From positions 62,001 to 126,000 of the forward strand of contig DBCO01000027.1 of the NCBI GenBank assembly GCA_002293145.1: a stretch of 64,000 bases of DNA, in the 5' to 3' direction. A model generated the notes under the pieces. The model was given only the letters and a program-made list of their open reading frames with translations, was not told where the DNA came from and searched no databases. A program made the position numbers and the translations under genes. This document shows, piece after piece, positions 16,551-24,822 of this stretch. Every line of letters begins with the position of its first letter. Position 1 is the stretch's first letter. The DNA is from Akkermansiaceae bacterium UBA956. Its GTDB lineage: Bacteria; Verrucomicrobiota; Verrucomicrobiia; Verrucomicrobiales; Akkermansiaceae.

Positions 16551-17444
16551 ATGAGCAACCTTCTCGATCACGACCTACTCGTCCGCCTCGGAGCCATCCC
16601 TGTGGAGGCTCGATTGCCGATGCTGGGCAACGTGGCCGGCAAGCATCGCTCGCCGCACCGCGGATCATCGGTCGAGTTCGCCGAATACCGGAAATATGTA
16701 CCCGGCGATGACACTCGCCGACTCGATTGGAAAGCCTACGCTCGCTCGGATCGCTACTACATTAAGGAATTCGAGGCCGACACTAACCTCCGGGTGTATT
16801 TTGTCGTCGATAATTCTGGCTCGATGAGTTTTGCCGACAAGGGAATGGCGAAAATCGAATACGCCAGCCGCATCGTCGCCAACCTCGCCTATTTATTCGT
16901 CAACCAAGGCGATGCAGCAGGCCTTTCCGTCTGCCGCGATACGCTGCACATTGAAATCCCGCCACGCCGTCGTCCCGCGCATTTGCAATTGATTTCCCAG
17001 ACCTTGAAAAATCTCGAACCAAAAGGCGAAACTGGCCTTGTTGCCGCTTTGCATGCCGTTGCCGAAAAAGTCGGACAGCGCGCCGTCATCGTGATTCTTT
17101 CCGATCTCTTCTGCGACACGCCGGCGCTCGAAGAAGCGCTTCAGCATTTGCGCTACCGCAAGCACGACGTCTGCGTTTTCCACCTCATGGACCCACAGGA
17201 AATCGGATTTCAATTTGATCGACCACACCGCTTCGTCGACATGGAGGACAACACCACACTCGTCGTCGAGCCCAATTTGATCAGCGATGAATACCAAGCC
17301 GCACTGAAAGAATTCCTCTCCAATGTCAAAGCCGCCTGTCACGGAGTTCATGCCGATTACCAACTCGTCACCACCGACACGCCCCTAGAACCCCTGCTCC
17401 GCGACTTCCTCCTCAACCGTTTGCCCAAGAAAGGAAAGAGATAA
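16551..17444 (+). CDS. DUF58 / VWA-like protein of the MoxR operon
   Basis: 297 residues starting 24 bp after moxR. The DUF58 signature is EFAEYRKYVPGDDTRRLDWK followed by YARSDRYYIKEFEADTNL. A VWA-type metal site DNSGSMSF lies at about residues 88-95. No signal peptide or membrane segment, so it is probably cytosolic and a partner of the MoxR ATPase. The C-terminus ends in HADYQLVTTDTPLEPLLRDFL, as in the family. Length is normal. Confidence 0.93.
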   Translation: MSNLLDHDLLVRLGAIPVEARLPMLGNVAGKHRSPHRGSSVEFAEYRKYVPGDDTRRLDWKAYARSDRYYIKEFEADTNLRVYFVVDNSGSMSFADKGMAKIEYASRIVANLAYLFVNQGDAAGLSVCRDTLHIEIPPRRRPAHLQLISQTLKNLEPKGETGLVAALHAVAEKVGQRAVIVILSDLFCDTPALEEALQHLRYRKHDVCVFHLMDPQEIGFQFDRPHRFVDMEDNTTLVVEPNLISDEYQAALKEFLSNVKAACHGVHADYQLVTTDTPLEPLLRDFLLNRLPKKGKR

Positions 17445-17463
17445 TACTTTTCCCATAAATGTA

Positions 17464-17505
17464 AGACTCCAGACCGCTGCGCTCACAGACATAAGACATA
17501 AGAAA
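17464..17505 (+). repeat. Dispersed repeat (AGACTC / GACATAAGAC family), copy B
   Basis: AGACTCCAGACC at the start and CAGACATAAGACATAAGAA at 17486-17504 match the dispersed family also seen at 8013-8105, 53870-53918 and 62988-63062. It lies directly upstream of a tandem 15-bp array. Confidence 0.65.
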
Positions 17506-17515
17506 TAATTCTTTC

Positions 17516-17602
17516 CGACTTTAGACCTTCCGACTTTAGACCTTACGACTTTAGACCTTACGACTTTAGACCTTACGACTTTAGACCTTACGACTTTAGA
17601 CT
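17516..17602 (+). repeat. Tandem 15-bp repeat array, six copies
   Basis: Unit CGACTTTAGACCTTA starts at 17516, 17531, 17546, 17561, 17576 and 17591. The first unit ends TTC instead of TTA and the last one is cut after CGACTTTAGACTA. The array ends 7 nt before the GTG start of the next gene, so it would form the 5' leader or block the usual Shine-Dalgarno position. There are no spacers, so it is not a CRISPR. Confidence 0.9.
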
Positions 17603-17608
17603 AAAAAA

Positions 17609-19615
17609 GTGTCCTTTTACCAACAACCTCTGCTCTGGTTCCTTTGCGCCGCCGCGATTCCGGTGATCATTCACCTATTGAATCGTCGTCGCCACAAAAC
17701 CGTGCAATGGGCTGCCATGCAGTTTCTGCTCAAGGCCACGCGCGAGTCACGTGGCAAGAAAAAGCTGCGCCACATTCTGATTCTCACGGCCCGCACACTT
17801 GGCATCGCCGCACTTGCCACCGCCGTCGCTCGCCCGATGGTCGGCGGACTCCTCGGTTGGGGAGCAAGCCAAATGGACACCGTGATTCTGATCCTTGATC
17901 GCTCAGCATCGATGGAAACCACTGCCGAAAACGCCACAGCTTCGCGCCGAGCATTAGCGATCGATCGTGTGCGCGATGCCATGAAATCGCTCGATGCCAC
18001 ACGTCTCATACTCCTCGATTCCGCGACTGCAACACCGCAAGACATTCCTTCCCCAGACATCCTCTCAGAAATCACCAACACGCGCGCCACTGATAGCGCT
18101 GCCGACATTCCATCCTTGCTGCAACAGGCCGCCGAATTCATCCTCGAAACCCAGCCTGGCAAGACCGAAATCTGGATTGCTTCCGACATGCAATACGCCG
18201 ATTGGGACAAAGAAAGCGAACGTTGGACGACCGCGATGGCCACATTGCAAAGCATTCCGCAAAAACCCTCCGTTCGCATCTTATCGTTAGCGAATCCCTC
18301 CAAATCGAACGTTTCGATGCGCATCATTTCCTCATTGCGAAGTTCCGATGATCTGCTGCTCGATCTTGAAATCACCCGCAGTGGTGATGCAGTAGCACCA
18401 GTCAATCAGCCCCTTACACTGGCACTAAATGGCGTAAAAACCACTGAATCAGTCATTATTCCCGGACAAAGCTTACGCTTTCAAAAACGCATCAAGCTCC
18501 CCGAGAAACAAGAAACGGGTCAAGGCTGGCTCTCACTTCCCAGCGATGCCAATCCGCGCGACCACACGGTATTTTTCACCTACGGTGCGCCCCATCCCGT
18601 GAAAACTCTAATCGTTAGTGCCGCAGGCGAGGCCACCACCTATCTCAGTGCCGCAGCTGCACCGCCTGGCTATGCGGCACAATCGTGCGAGACCATCGCA
18701 CCTGCTCAATTTTCGAGCAAAATCGGCAATCTCAGCGACTACGCCGCCATCATCTGGCGCGCACCATTTCCTGACCAAGCAGGCGCTGGACCGCTCACCG
18801 ACTTCCTTCGCTCTGGTGGCCACGTGCTGTTTTTCTCGCCCATGGAAAACTCCACCGATAACTTCATGGATGTCAAATGGCAACCAATCAGCACAGCTCC
18901 TGACGGAAAATTTTTCATACTCCAGCAATGGAATCAGGACGATGGATTGTTGCGCGATTCGCTAAGTGGCACTCCTCTCGGCGGCAAAACTTTTCGCTCG
19001 ATCAAAAAACAAGTTCCCGAAGCCGCCGTAGGCACCATGAGCACGCTTGCCACATGGGATGATGGTTCTCCTTTTCTCACTCGCATCATCGAGGAACGCG
19101 GCACCGCTTGGTTCTTCGCATCCGTCCCCGATTACACCTGGAGCAATCTGGGCGATGCACATCTGCTCTTGCCCGCTGTCCAGCGCGCCGTCTTGGCAGG
19201 AGTTTCTCGCTTCGATGCCGCCTTACTCGCCAACGTCAACCAAGGCGACGCCCTGCCGCGCAATGTGGAAGTCCGCAAGCGCCTCGATGATTTCACTGTC
19301 GATGCTACGGCCGACCCCACCTTTGCCGCTGGAGTGTATTTGTTAGGCGAGCGCACTATCGCCGCCAACATCCCCGCCGCCGAGCACGAGCTCTTAGCCA
19401 TTCAGAAAACTGATCTTCCCGCACTCTTCGAGGGCATCAAGTTCCGCACCTTTGAGGATACTGCAAGCTCCACCACCGACAATGAAGAACGCGAAATCTG
19501 GAAGTTTTTCCTCATCGCCGTTCTGTTCTTCCTCGCCGCCGAGGCCCTACTCTGCCTGCCCAAACCGACTTCCGCAGCCGTTACCTCCAATCCTTCTCCA
19601 CTTCCTTCTCGCTAA
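17609..19615 (+). CDS. BatA-like aerotolerance/VWA membrane protein
   Basis: 668 residues from a GTG at 17609; the upstream in-frame sequence is a tandem repeat. Residues 1-80 are the BatA N-terminal domain (LLWFLCAAAIPVIIHLLNRR, then a second hydrophobic segment ILILTARTLGIAALATAVA). A VWA domain follows with the metal site DRSASMETT at about residue 94. A single C-terminal membrane helix (FFLIAVLFFLAAEALLCL) lies near residues 632-650. Topology suggests a large domain held at the membrane between helices. Third gene of the MoxR operon; it probably is the membrane partner of the ATPase. No classic Shine-Dalgarno is visible because of the repeats. Confidence 0.88.
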   Translation: MSFYQQPLLWFLCAAAIPVIIHLLNRRRHKTVQWAAMQFLLKATRESRGKKKLRHILILTARTLGIAALATAVARPMVGGLLGWGASQMDTVILILDRSASMETTAENATASRRALAIDRVRDAMKSLDATRLILLDSATATPQDIPSPDILSEITNTRATDSAADIPSLLQQAAEFILETQPGKTEIWIASDMQYADWDKESERWTTAMATLQSIPQKPSVRILSLANPSKSNVSMRIISSLRSSDDLLLDLEITRSGDAVAPVNQPLTLALNGVKTTESVIIPGQSLRFQKRIKLPEKQETGQGWLSLPSDANPRDHTVFFTYGAPHPVKTLIVSAAGEATTYLSAAAAPPGYAAQSCETIAPAQFSSKIGNLSDYAAIIWRAPFPDQAGAGPLTDFLRSGGHVLFFSPMENSTDNFMDVKWQPISTAPDGKFFILQQWNQDDGLLRDSLSGTPLGGKTFRSIKKQVPEAAVGTMSTLATWDDGSPFLTRIIEERGTAWFFASVPDYTWSNLGDAHLLLPAVQRAVLAGVSRFDAALLANVNQGDALPRNVEVRKRLDDFTVDATADPTFAAGVYLLGERTIAANIPAAEHELLAIQKTDLPALFEGIKFRTFEDTASSTTDNEEREIWKFFLIAVLFFLAAEALLCLPKPTSAAVTSNPSPLPSR

Positions 19616-21847
19616 GTGAATTTTCACCTCTACAACCTTCACTTTTCACCCACACTGCCGATTCTCATCATCGGAGCCGTTGCTGCGTTGCTGATTGGCA
19701 TTCTCTGTGTCAAAAGCTACCGCCGCAGCCCCAACAAACGCCGAAGTGCGATCTTGGAGTCACTGCGCTTCATCATTGCTTTGCTAGTGATCGCCTTGCT
19801 ATGGCAACCCGAATGGCTCACGGTCATTCATCCGACCACCAAACCGCGCATCGCCGTGATCTGGGACGACTCGAAGTCGATGGAAACCACCGACGCCCAG
19901 CTCCCTCAGCTTTTTTCTCCTAACAAGGAAATCACCACCCGCAAAGAGTTCACTCAGCGCCTCCTTGCCTCCAACCTCTGGTCGGCCCTTTCTGCCGAAG
20001 GCAAAAACGAACTCGTCACCCGCTCCTTTTCCAGCCATCCCACCGATCCGGCACTGAAAGCCTCGGCGGGATCGGACTTGAGCACACCGCTCGATGAACT
20101 GCTCGAAAAAGAAAGCAACCTGCGCGCCGCCGTGGTAATATCCGATGGCGATTGGAACCTCGGACAGCCACCCGTTTCCGCTGCGCAAAAATTTCTCCTC
20201 CGCAAAATCCCGCTTTTCACCATTCCCACCGGCTCCGAAACCCGCCTGCCCGACCTCGATCTCCTCACCGTCAATGCCCCCACCTATGGCATCGTTGGCG
20301 AGAACCTACAAATCCCCTTCACCATCCGCAGCTCGCTCAATCGCGAAGTCAAAACCACCATCCGCCTTCGTGATGAAGCAGGTCGCGAGCGCACCAAAGC
20401 CATCACGCTTCCGCCTAACAAAACCACCTACGACACCATTCTCTGGCGTCTCGAAAAAGAAGGTTCTTCCACCTTGGAGTTATCTTTTCCTCCCTCTCAA
20501 GGCGAGTTGGTGCCTCTCAACAATTCTCGCAAATTTACCATTTCCGGCAAACCCGAAAAAATTCGTGTCTTGGTTGTCGAATCTCTCCCACGCTGGGAAT
20601 ATCGCTTCCTCCGCAACGCGCTATCGCGCGACCCTGGTGTCGAACTTTCCTGTTTGCTCTTTCACCCACAACTCGGCATCGGCGGTGGTCCCGATTACCT
20701 TGAAAAATTTCCCGATAAAATTGAAGACCTCTCCAAGTATGACGTAATCTTCCTCGGCGATGTCGGCATCGGCAATGACCAACTCACCAAAGAGCAATGC
20801 ACGATGATTCGCGGACTGGTCGAGAACCAAGCCTCCGGTCTCGTCTTTCTCCCCGGCTCCCAAGGCAACCAGTTTTCTCTCCTCGACACCGATCTCGCCG
20901 ACCTTATTCCGGTGCATTTGGACTCTAGCAAAAAAACGGGAATTGTGGAAACCAATGCCTCACCACTCGCACTCACATCCGACGGTGCCTCATCGCTACT
21001 CACCATGCTTGGTGATACCGAGGAAGACAACCCCATCGTCTGGCGCAGTCTCCCGGGTTTCTACTGGCATGCGCCCATCGAGCGCGCCAAGGCTGGCACC
21101 ACCGTTTTGGCCGTTCACGCCAATCGCAGCTCGGGCAACTACGGTCGTATTCCACTGATCGTTACCAAGACCGCTGGCAGCGGAAAAATTCTCCACATGG
21201 GCATCGATTCCGCATGGCGCTGGCGGCGCGGTGTCGAGGACAAATACCACTACCGTTTCTGGGGCCAAGTCGCACGCTGGATGTCCTACCAACGCAATAT
21301 GGCAGCAGGTCAACGCATCCGCCTTTTCTACACGCCCGAGCGTCCCTCACCCGGTGACACCGTCACCCTCCACGCCAATGCATTTGACAAAAATGGAGCA
21401 CCGCTGCAAGAAGGCAAAGTCGCCCTGCTCCTCACCGCCCCATCCGGAACCGCCCGTACCCTGGATCTCGGCAAGGACGACAATGCCTGGGGTAGTTTCA
21501 CCGGACGTTTTGCAATCGATGCTCCAGGCTCGTGGAAACTCAGCGCAAGCATCGTTGATGACGAGTCCAAACCCGTCGAAACCACGCTGCTTGCCCAATC
21601 CATCGATCTCGAAAAAACCGGCCAACCTTCACGCCCCGATGTCCTAGAGGAAATGTCACGCATCGCCCGCGGCCGCATGATCCAGCCCGAGTCCCTGCCT
21701 GATCTCATCAAGGAAATCAACGCCTTACCCGAGCCCCGCCCCCTCGAAAACCGCATTCCCCTCTGGCATCATTGGCTGACCATTACCAGCATCATCATCT
21801 TGCTAGCCATCTTCTGGATCGCCCGCAAACTCAACGGCCAGTTCTGA
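19616..21847 (+). CDS. Large membrane protein of MoxR operon (VWA-like and glutamine amidotransferase-like regions)
   Basis: 743 residues from a GTG placed directly after the previous stop, so translation is probably coupled. Two N-terminal helices (ILIIGAVAALLIGILCV and FIIALLVIALLW) and one near the C-terminus (ITSIIILLAIFWIAR) frame a large domain. Residues about 78-200 resemble a degenerate VWA domain (IAVIWDDSKSMETTD). Residues about 315-480 (RVLVVESLPRWEYRFLRN, YDVIFLGDVG, LVENQASGLVFLPGSQG) resemble the class I glutamine amidotransferase-like domain found in such membrane proteins, without a visible catalytic triad. Commonly the last gene of MoxR-DUF58-BatA loci in PVC bacteria. Function unknown. 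Confidence 0.82.
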   Translation: MNFHLYNLHFSPTLPILIIGAVAALLIGILCVKSYRRSPNKRRSAILESLRFIIALLVIALLWQPEWLTVIHPTTKPRIAVIWDDSKSMETTDAQLPQLFSPNKEITTRKEFTQRLLASNLWSALSAEGKNELVTRSFSSHPTDPALKASAGSDLSTPLDELLEKESNLRAAVVISDGDWNLGQPPVSAAQKFLLRKIPLFTIPTGSETRLPDLDLLTVNAPTYGIVGENLQIPFTIRSSLNREVKTTIRLRDEAGRERTKAITLPPNKTTYDTILWRLEKEGSSTLELSFPPSQGELVPLNNSRKFTISGKPEKIRVLVVESLPRWEYRFLRNALSRDPGVELSCLLFHPQLGIGGGPDYLEKFPDKIEDLSKYDVIFLGDVGIGNDQLTKEQCTMIRGLVENQASGLVFLPGSQGNQFSLLDTDLADLIPVHLDSSKKTGIVETNASPLALTSDGASSLLTMLGDTEEDNPIVWRSLPGFYWHAPIERAKAGTTVLAVHANRSSGNYGRIPLIVTKTAGSGKILHMGIDSAWRWRRGVEDKYHYRFWGQVARWMSYQRNMAAGQRIRLFYTPERPSPGDTVTLHANAFDKNGAPLQEGKVALLLTAPSGTARTLDLGKDDNAWGSFTGRFAIDAPGSWKLSASIVDDESKPVETTLLAQSIDLEKTGQPSRPDVLEEMSRIARGRMIQPESLPDLIKEINALPEPRPLENRIPLWHHWLTITSIIILLAIFWIARKLNGQF

Positions 21848-21861
21848 TCAAAGTATGGAGC

Positions 21862-21877
21862 GCGGACTTCAGTCCGC
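21862..21877. repeat. Perfect 7-bp inverted repeat, REP-like hairpin
   Basis: GCGGACTTCAGTCCGC forms a 7-bp perfect stem with a 2-nt centre, 15 bp after the stop of the preceding gene. There is no T-tract, so it is not a classical terminator. It may stabilise mRNA ends or belong to a dispersed palindrome family. Confidence 0.6.
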
Positions 21878-21939
21878 AAATCACATCTAGCCCTAGCGGA
21901 ATCAAAAATTCCTCGCAACATCGCCGCCACTTTTCACGT

Positions 21940-22896
21940 ATGATTTTTATGACTCATCCGCGTCTTTATTCATCCCTATGGATCGTCGCCCTATCGATCT
22001 TTTCCTTGTCGGCCGACGAGCCAACACTCCGCCCCTATCAAGAGATCGAAGGTCAACGTTTTTGGCACAGCGGCAATACCAGCAAGTATTTCAAGCAAGA
22101 GAGTAAAAAACTCCACGCGGAGAAAAAACCACCCGCTCGCCGTGCAATCCTCAAGCAACTTGAAGAGCGATCCTCTTGCCCTATCTCGCTACCTGCCACA
22201 CCCGTTCCTCAGCAAGCCATCAACATCTATCAGAAAATTGCCGAGGCCTCAGTTCTCATTATGACACATGATGAAAAAAATGGCGACCGCTATGGCACCG
22301 GCTTTTTCATCGCTCCGGGCGTGATTGTATCCAACTGGCATGTCGTCGATACAGAGATCGATTTCCCGATGATCGCGGCCATGACCTACGATGGCACCCT
22401 ATTGACAATCACCGAAGGCCTAGCAGGAAACGAGGCCGAGGACCTCGTCGTGCTCAAGGCTGATACCGCAGGCAAAACATTTCCTCATCTCGCTCTCGCA
22501 CCTAGCTTGCCCAATCCCGGCACGGCGCTTTGGCAATGCGGTCATACCCACACTGCTTACTGGACGTTCACTGATGGCATCATCAATCGCTATTGCATGG
22601 AACCCTTCAATGTCGATGACAAAAAACCCAAGATCGACCATGCAGTCATTGACATCTCGCACAAAGTTTCCGCAGGATCGAGCGGTAGCGCCCTGATCAA
22701 CGCTCGCGGCGAGCTCGTCGGCATCTACCACCATCGTCGCTGGTACAATCAAACAGAAAAGAATTTCGTCGCGCCGAAAAATAACAAAATCGATGAAGCG
22801 AAGCGTCCGCACATTGAGGATCGGGTCGTGCTTTTCGAGCGCAACCTCGCCATCCCCGTCAACGCTCTGCGTGCGATGATCACTCGTCAACCCTGA
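21940..22896 (+). CDS. Exported trypsin-like serine protease
   Basis: 318 residues from ATG at 21940 (an ATG at 21949 is also possible). An upstream in-frame ATG at 21772 would overlap the previous gene and is rejected. A signal peptide (SLWIVALSIFSLSADE) is clear. The chymotrypsin-fold triad can be assigned: H134 in VIVSNWHVVD, D168 in EDLVVLKAD and S248 in SAGSSGSALI. GTGFFIAPG precedes the histidine as in HtrA-like enzymes, but there is no PDZ domain. About 100 residues before the protease domain are charged and lack a known domain. Periplasmic or secreted; substrate unknown. Confidence 0.85.
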   Translation: MIFMTHPRLYSSLWIVALSIFSLSADEPTLRPYQEIEGQRFWHSGNTSKYFKQESKKLHAEKKPPARRAILKQLEERSSCPISLPATPVPQQAINIYQKIAEASVLIMTHDEKNGDRYGTGFFIAPGVIVSNWHVVDTEIDFPMIAAMTYDGTLLTITEGLAGNEAEDLVVLKADTAGKTFPHLALAPSLPNPGTALWQCGHTHTAYWTFTDGIINRYCMEPFNVDDKKPKIDHAVIDISHKVSAGSSGSALINARGELVGIYHHRRWYNQTEKNFVAPKNNKIDEAKRPHIEDRVVLFERNLAIPVNALRAMITRQP

Positions 22897-23020
22897 TGAC
22901 AGAGCACGATTCTCATACGGTCACAGGTTTTTATTGATAATATCGCCCATGCCTGCTAAGAAATCCCTCGTAACGAGACAGAATTCTCACGTAAAACCAA
23001 TCAACCTATTGAATACCATT

Positions 23021-23872
23021 ATGCGCTTCGGATTAAATACTTTCCTGTATGTTTCACCATTCGTAACGGATAGCGTGAAACTTTTCCCCAAATTCAAAAA
23101 ATGGGGCTTTGAGACCCTCGAGCTCCCCATCGAAGATCCCTCCCATATTGATGCTGCAAAAGTGCGCGCTGCCGCTGACAAAGCCGGCATCGCCATCGGC
23201 ACCGTCTGCGCTTGCATGGGCCCAGGCCGTGACTTCCGTGGCTCTGCCGCTGATCAGAAGACTGCTACCACTTACATCAAAACCCTCATTGACCAAGCCG
23301 TCATTCTCGGAGCGCACTCGATCATCGGCCCGATCTATTCCGTCGTAGGTCTCATCGGTGCCCACAGCGACGAAGAGAAAAAAGCGCATTTTGATCTCGT
23401 GGTGAAAAACCTCAAGCCCCTCGCCAAGTATGCGGAAGAAAAAGGCATCCTTCTTTGCATCGAGCCACTCAACCGTTTCGAAACCGACTTCCTCAACACC
23501 TGCGATCAAGGTCTCAAGCTGGTCAAAGCCGTAGGCTCGAAAGCCGTCAAACTTCACCTTGATACTTTCCACATGAACATCGAGGAAAAAGACCAAGCAG
23601 CCTCCATCCGCAAGGCTGGTGCTCATCTCGGTCACTTCCATGCCTGCGGTTGCGATCGTGGCACGCCCGGCGGCGACCACATCGATTGGAAAAACATCGT
23701 CAAAGCACTCAAGGACATCAACTACAAAGGTGACGTAGTCATCGAGTCCTTCACCACTGACGTCAAAGTGATCGCACGCGCTGCGGCCATTTGGCGCAAG
23801 ATGGAACCAAAACGCGACGATATCGCCGTCAACGGCCTCGCCAACCTCAAAAAACTCTTCAAGAAAAAATAA
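23021..23872 (+). CDS. D-psicose/D-tagatose 3-epimerase family TIM-barrel protein
   Basis: 283 residues from ATG at 23021; an ATG at 22934 would add 29 residues without family match. The metal and substrate residues of ketose 3-epimerases are all found with the spacing of the Agrobacterium D-psicose epimerase: E148 (CIEPLNRFE, with E154), D181 and H184 (LHLDTFHMN), H207 and R213 (HFHACGCDRG) and E242 (VVIESF). It should therefore be an active Mn2+-dependent epimerase at C3 of free ketohexoses or related sugars. It lies 4 bp upstream of a DUF1080 protein, a family linked to 3-keto-sugar chemistry, so a keto-sugar pathway is a fair alternative. Confidence 0.88.
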   Translation: MRFGLNTFLYVSPFVTDSVKLFPKFKKWGFETLELPIEDPSHIDAAKVRAAADKAGIAIGTVCACMGPGRDFRGSAADQKTATTYIKTLIDQAVILGAHSIIGPIYSVVGLIGAHSDEEKKAHFDLVVKNLKPLAKYAEEKGILLCIEPLNRFETDFLNTCDQGLKLVKAVGSKAVKLHLDTFHMNIEEKDQAASIRKAGAHLGHFHACGCDRGTPGGDHIDWKNIVKALKDINYKGDVVIESFTTDVKVIARAAAIWRKMEPKRDDIAVNGLANLKKLFKKK

Positions 23873-23876
23873 TAGT

Positions 23877-24569
23877 ATGAAAAAACTCACCTATAGCGCC
23901 CTTGCGCTCCTCAGTCTCTGCTGCTGCCAAGCTGAAGAGAAACAACTTTTCAACGGCAAAGACCTTAGTGGCTGGGAAGGATTGCCCGATAATTGGTCCG
24001 TCGTCGATGGCGCCATCGTCGGCAAAAACACCGCCGAAAAACCGCTGAAAGGCAATAGTTTCCTTGTCTGGAAAGGCGGCGAGGTAGCTGATTTCGAACT
24101 GACATTCCAATACAAATTCGCCTCCAACTCCGGCAACAGCGGTGTGCAATATCGTAGCAAGTTGGAAGACCAGGCCAACTTCGTCGTCTCCGGCTACCAA
24201 GCAGATTTTGAGTTTGGCAAAACTTACAGCGGCATCCTTTACGAGGAAAAAGGTCGTGGCATCCTTGCACAACGTGGCCAAAAAGTGACCATCAATCAAG
24301 GTGAGGCAGCCAACAACCCGAAGATTGAAGTAGCAGGAGAAGTCGGCAAAAGCGACGAGATCCAAGCCACCATCAAAGCAAACGATTGGAATACCTACCG
24401 CATCGTAGCAAAGGGTGGTCATCTGCAACATTTCATCAATGATAAACAAACCGTCGATGTGACCGATACTACTGCAGAAGGTGCCAAAAAAGGCATTCTT
24501 GCTCTGCAAGTCCACGCAGGACCACCGATGGAAGTTCACTTCAAAGATTTCGTTCTGAAGCAAGATTGA
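23877..24569 (+). CDS. Exported DUF1080 protein (3-keto-disaccharide hydrolase family)
   Basis: 230 residues with an N-terminal signal (LTYSALALLSLCCCQAEE). The cysteines do not sit in a proper lipobox because Leu precedes the first Cys, so lipidation is uncertain. The DUF1080 pattern is LFNGKDLSGWEG, WSVVDGAIVGK, FELTFQYKFASNSGNSGVQY and ending in GILALQVHAGPPMEVHFKDF. The fold is a concanavalin-like sandwich; some members cleave 3-keto-glycosides. Only 4 bp separate it from the epimerase gene, so both are one transcription unit that ends at the terminator at 24593. Confidence 0.92.
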   Translation: MKKLTYSALALLSLCCCQAEEKQLFNGKDLSGWEGLPDNWSVVDGAIVGKNTAEKPLKGNSFLVWKGGEVADFELTFQYKFASNSGNSGVQYRSKLEDQANFVVSGYQADFEFGKTYSGILYEEKGRGILAQRGQKVTINQGEAANNPKIEVAGEVGKSDEIQATIKANDWNTYRIVAKGGHLQHFINDKQTVDVTDTTAEGAKKGILALQVHAGPPMEVHFKDFVLKQD

Positions 24570-24592
24570 TTTTTCCTATTACACTATTTCCC

Positions 24593-24626
24593 AAGCCACC
24601 TCGCTCAACAGAGGTGGCTTTTTTCT
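24593..24626 (+). terminator. Rho-independent terminator after the epimerase-DUF1080 unit
   Basis: AAGCCACCTC and GAGGTGGCTT form a perfect 10-bp stem around an 8-nt loop, followed by TTTTCT. It ends the transcript 24 bp after the DUF1080 stop. Confidence 0.92.
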
Positions 24627-24630
24627 TGGC

Positions 24631-24736
24631 CTTGGACTCCGGCAGCCCTGCTGTCGAGCTGAAAGCCTAAGAGTATTCCCGCCGTCGACAGCAGGCTGTC
24701 TTTTCCCATAGCGGCAGCAGGCTGCCGCAGTCCAAG
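24631..24736. repeat. Nested palindromic repeat element (REP/MITE-like)
   Basis: Outer arms at 24631-24653 (CTTGGACTCCGGCAGCCCTG...) and 24715-24736 are inverted copies with one mismatch and one 1-bp gap. Inner arms CTGCTGTCGA at 24648-24657 and GTCGACAGCAGGCTG at 24684-24698 form a second inverted pair. There is no coding capacity. The element follows a terminator and precedes the exosortase gene. Confidence 0.75.
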
Positions 24737-24822
24737 TAAAAAACCGAAATTTTCACCAAGCCTTCATCATTGCTTCATAATACCATGCTCAGATCGGTTC
24801 GTAACGCAGCACGAACCCAGCA

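Noticed and set aside
17516..17602. CRISPR-like array
   Set aside because: Repeats of 15 bp follow each other directly with no spacers, and no cas genes are near.
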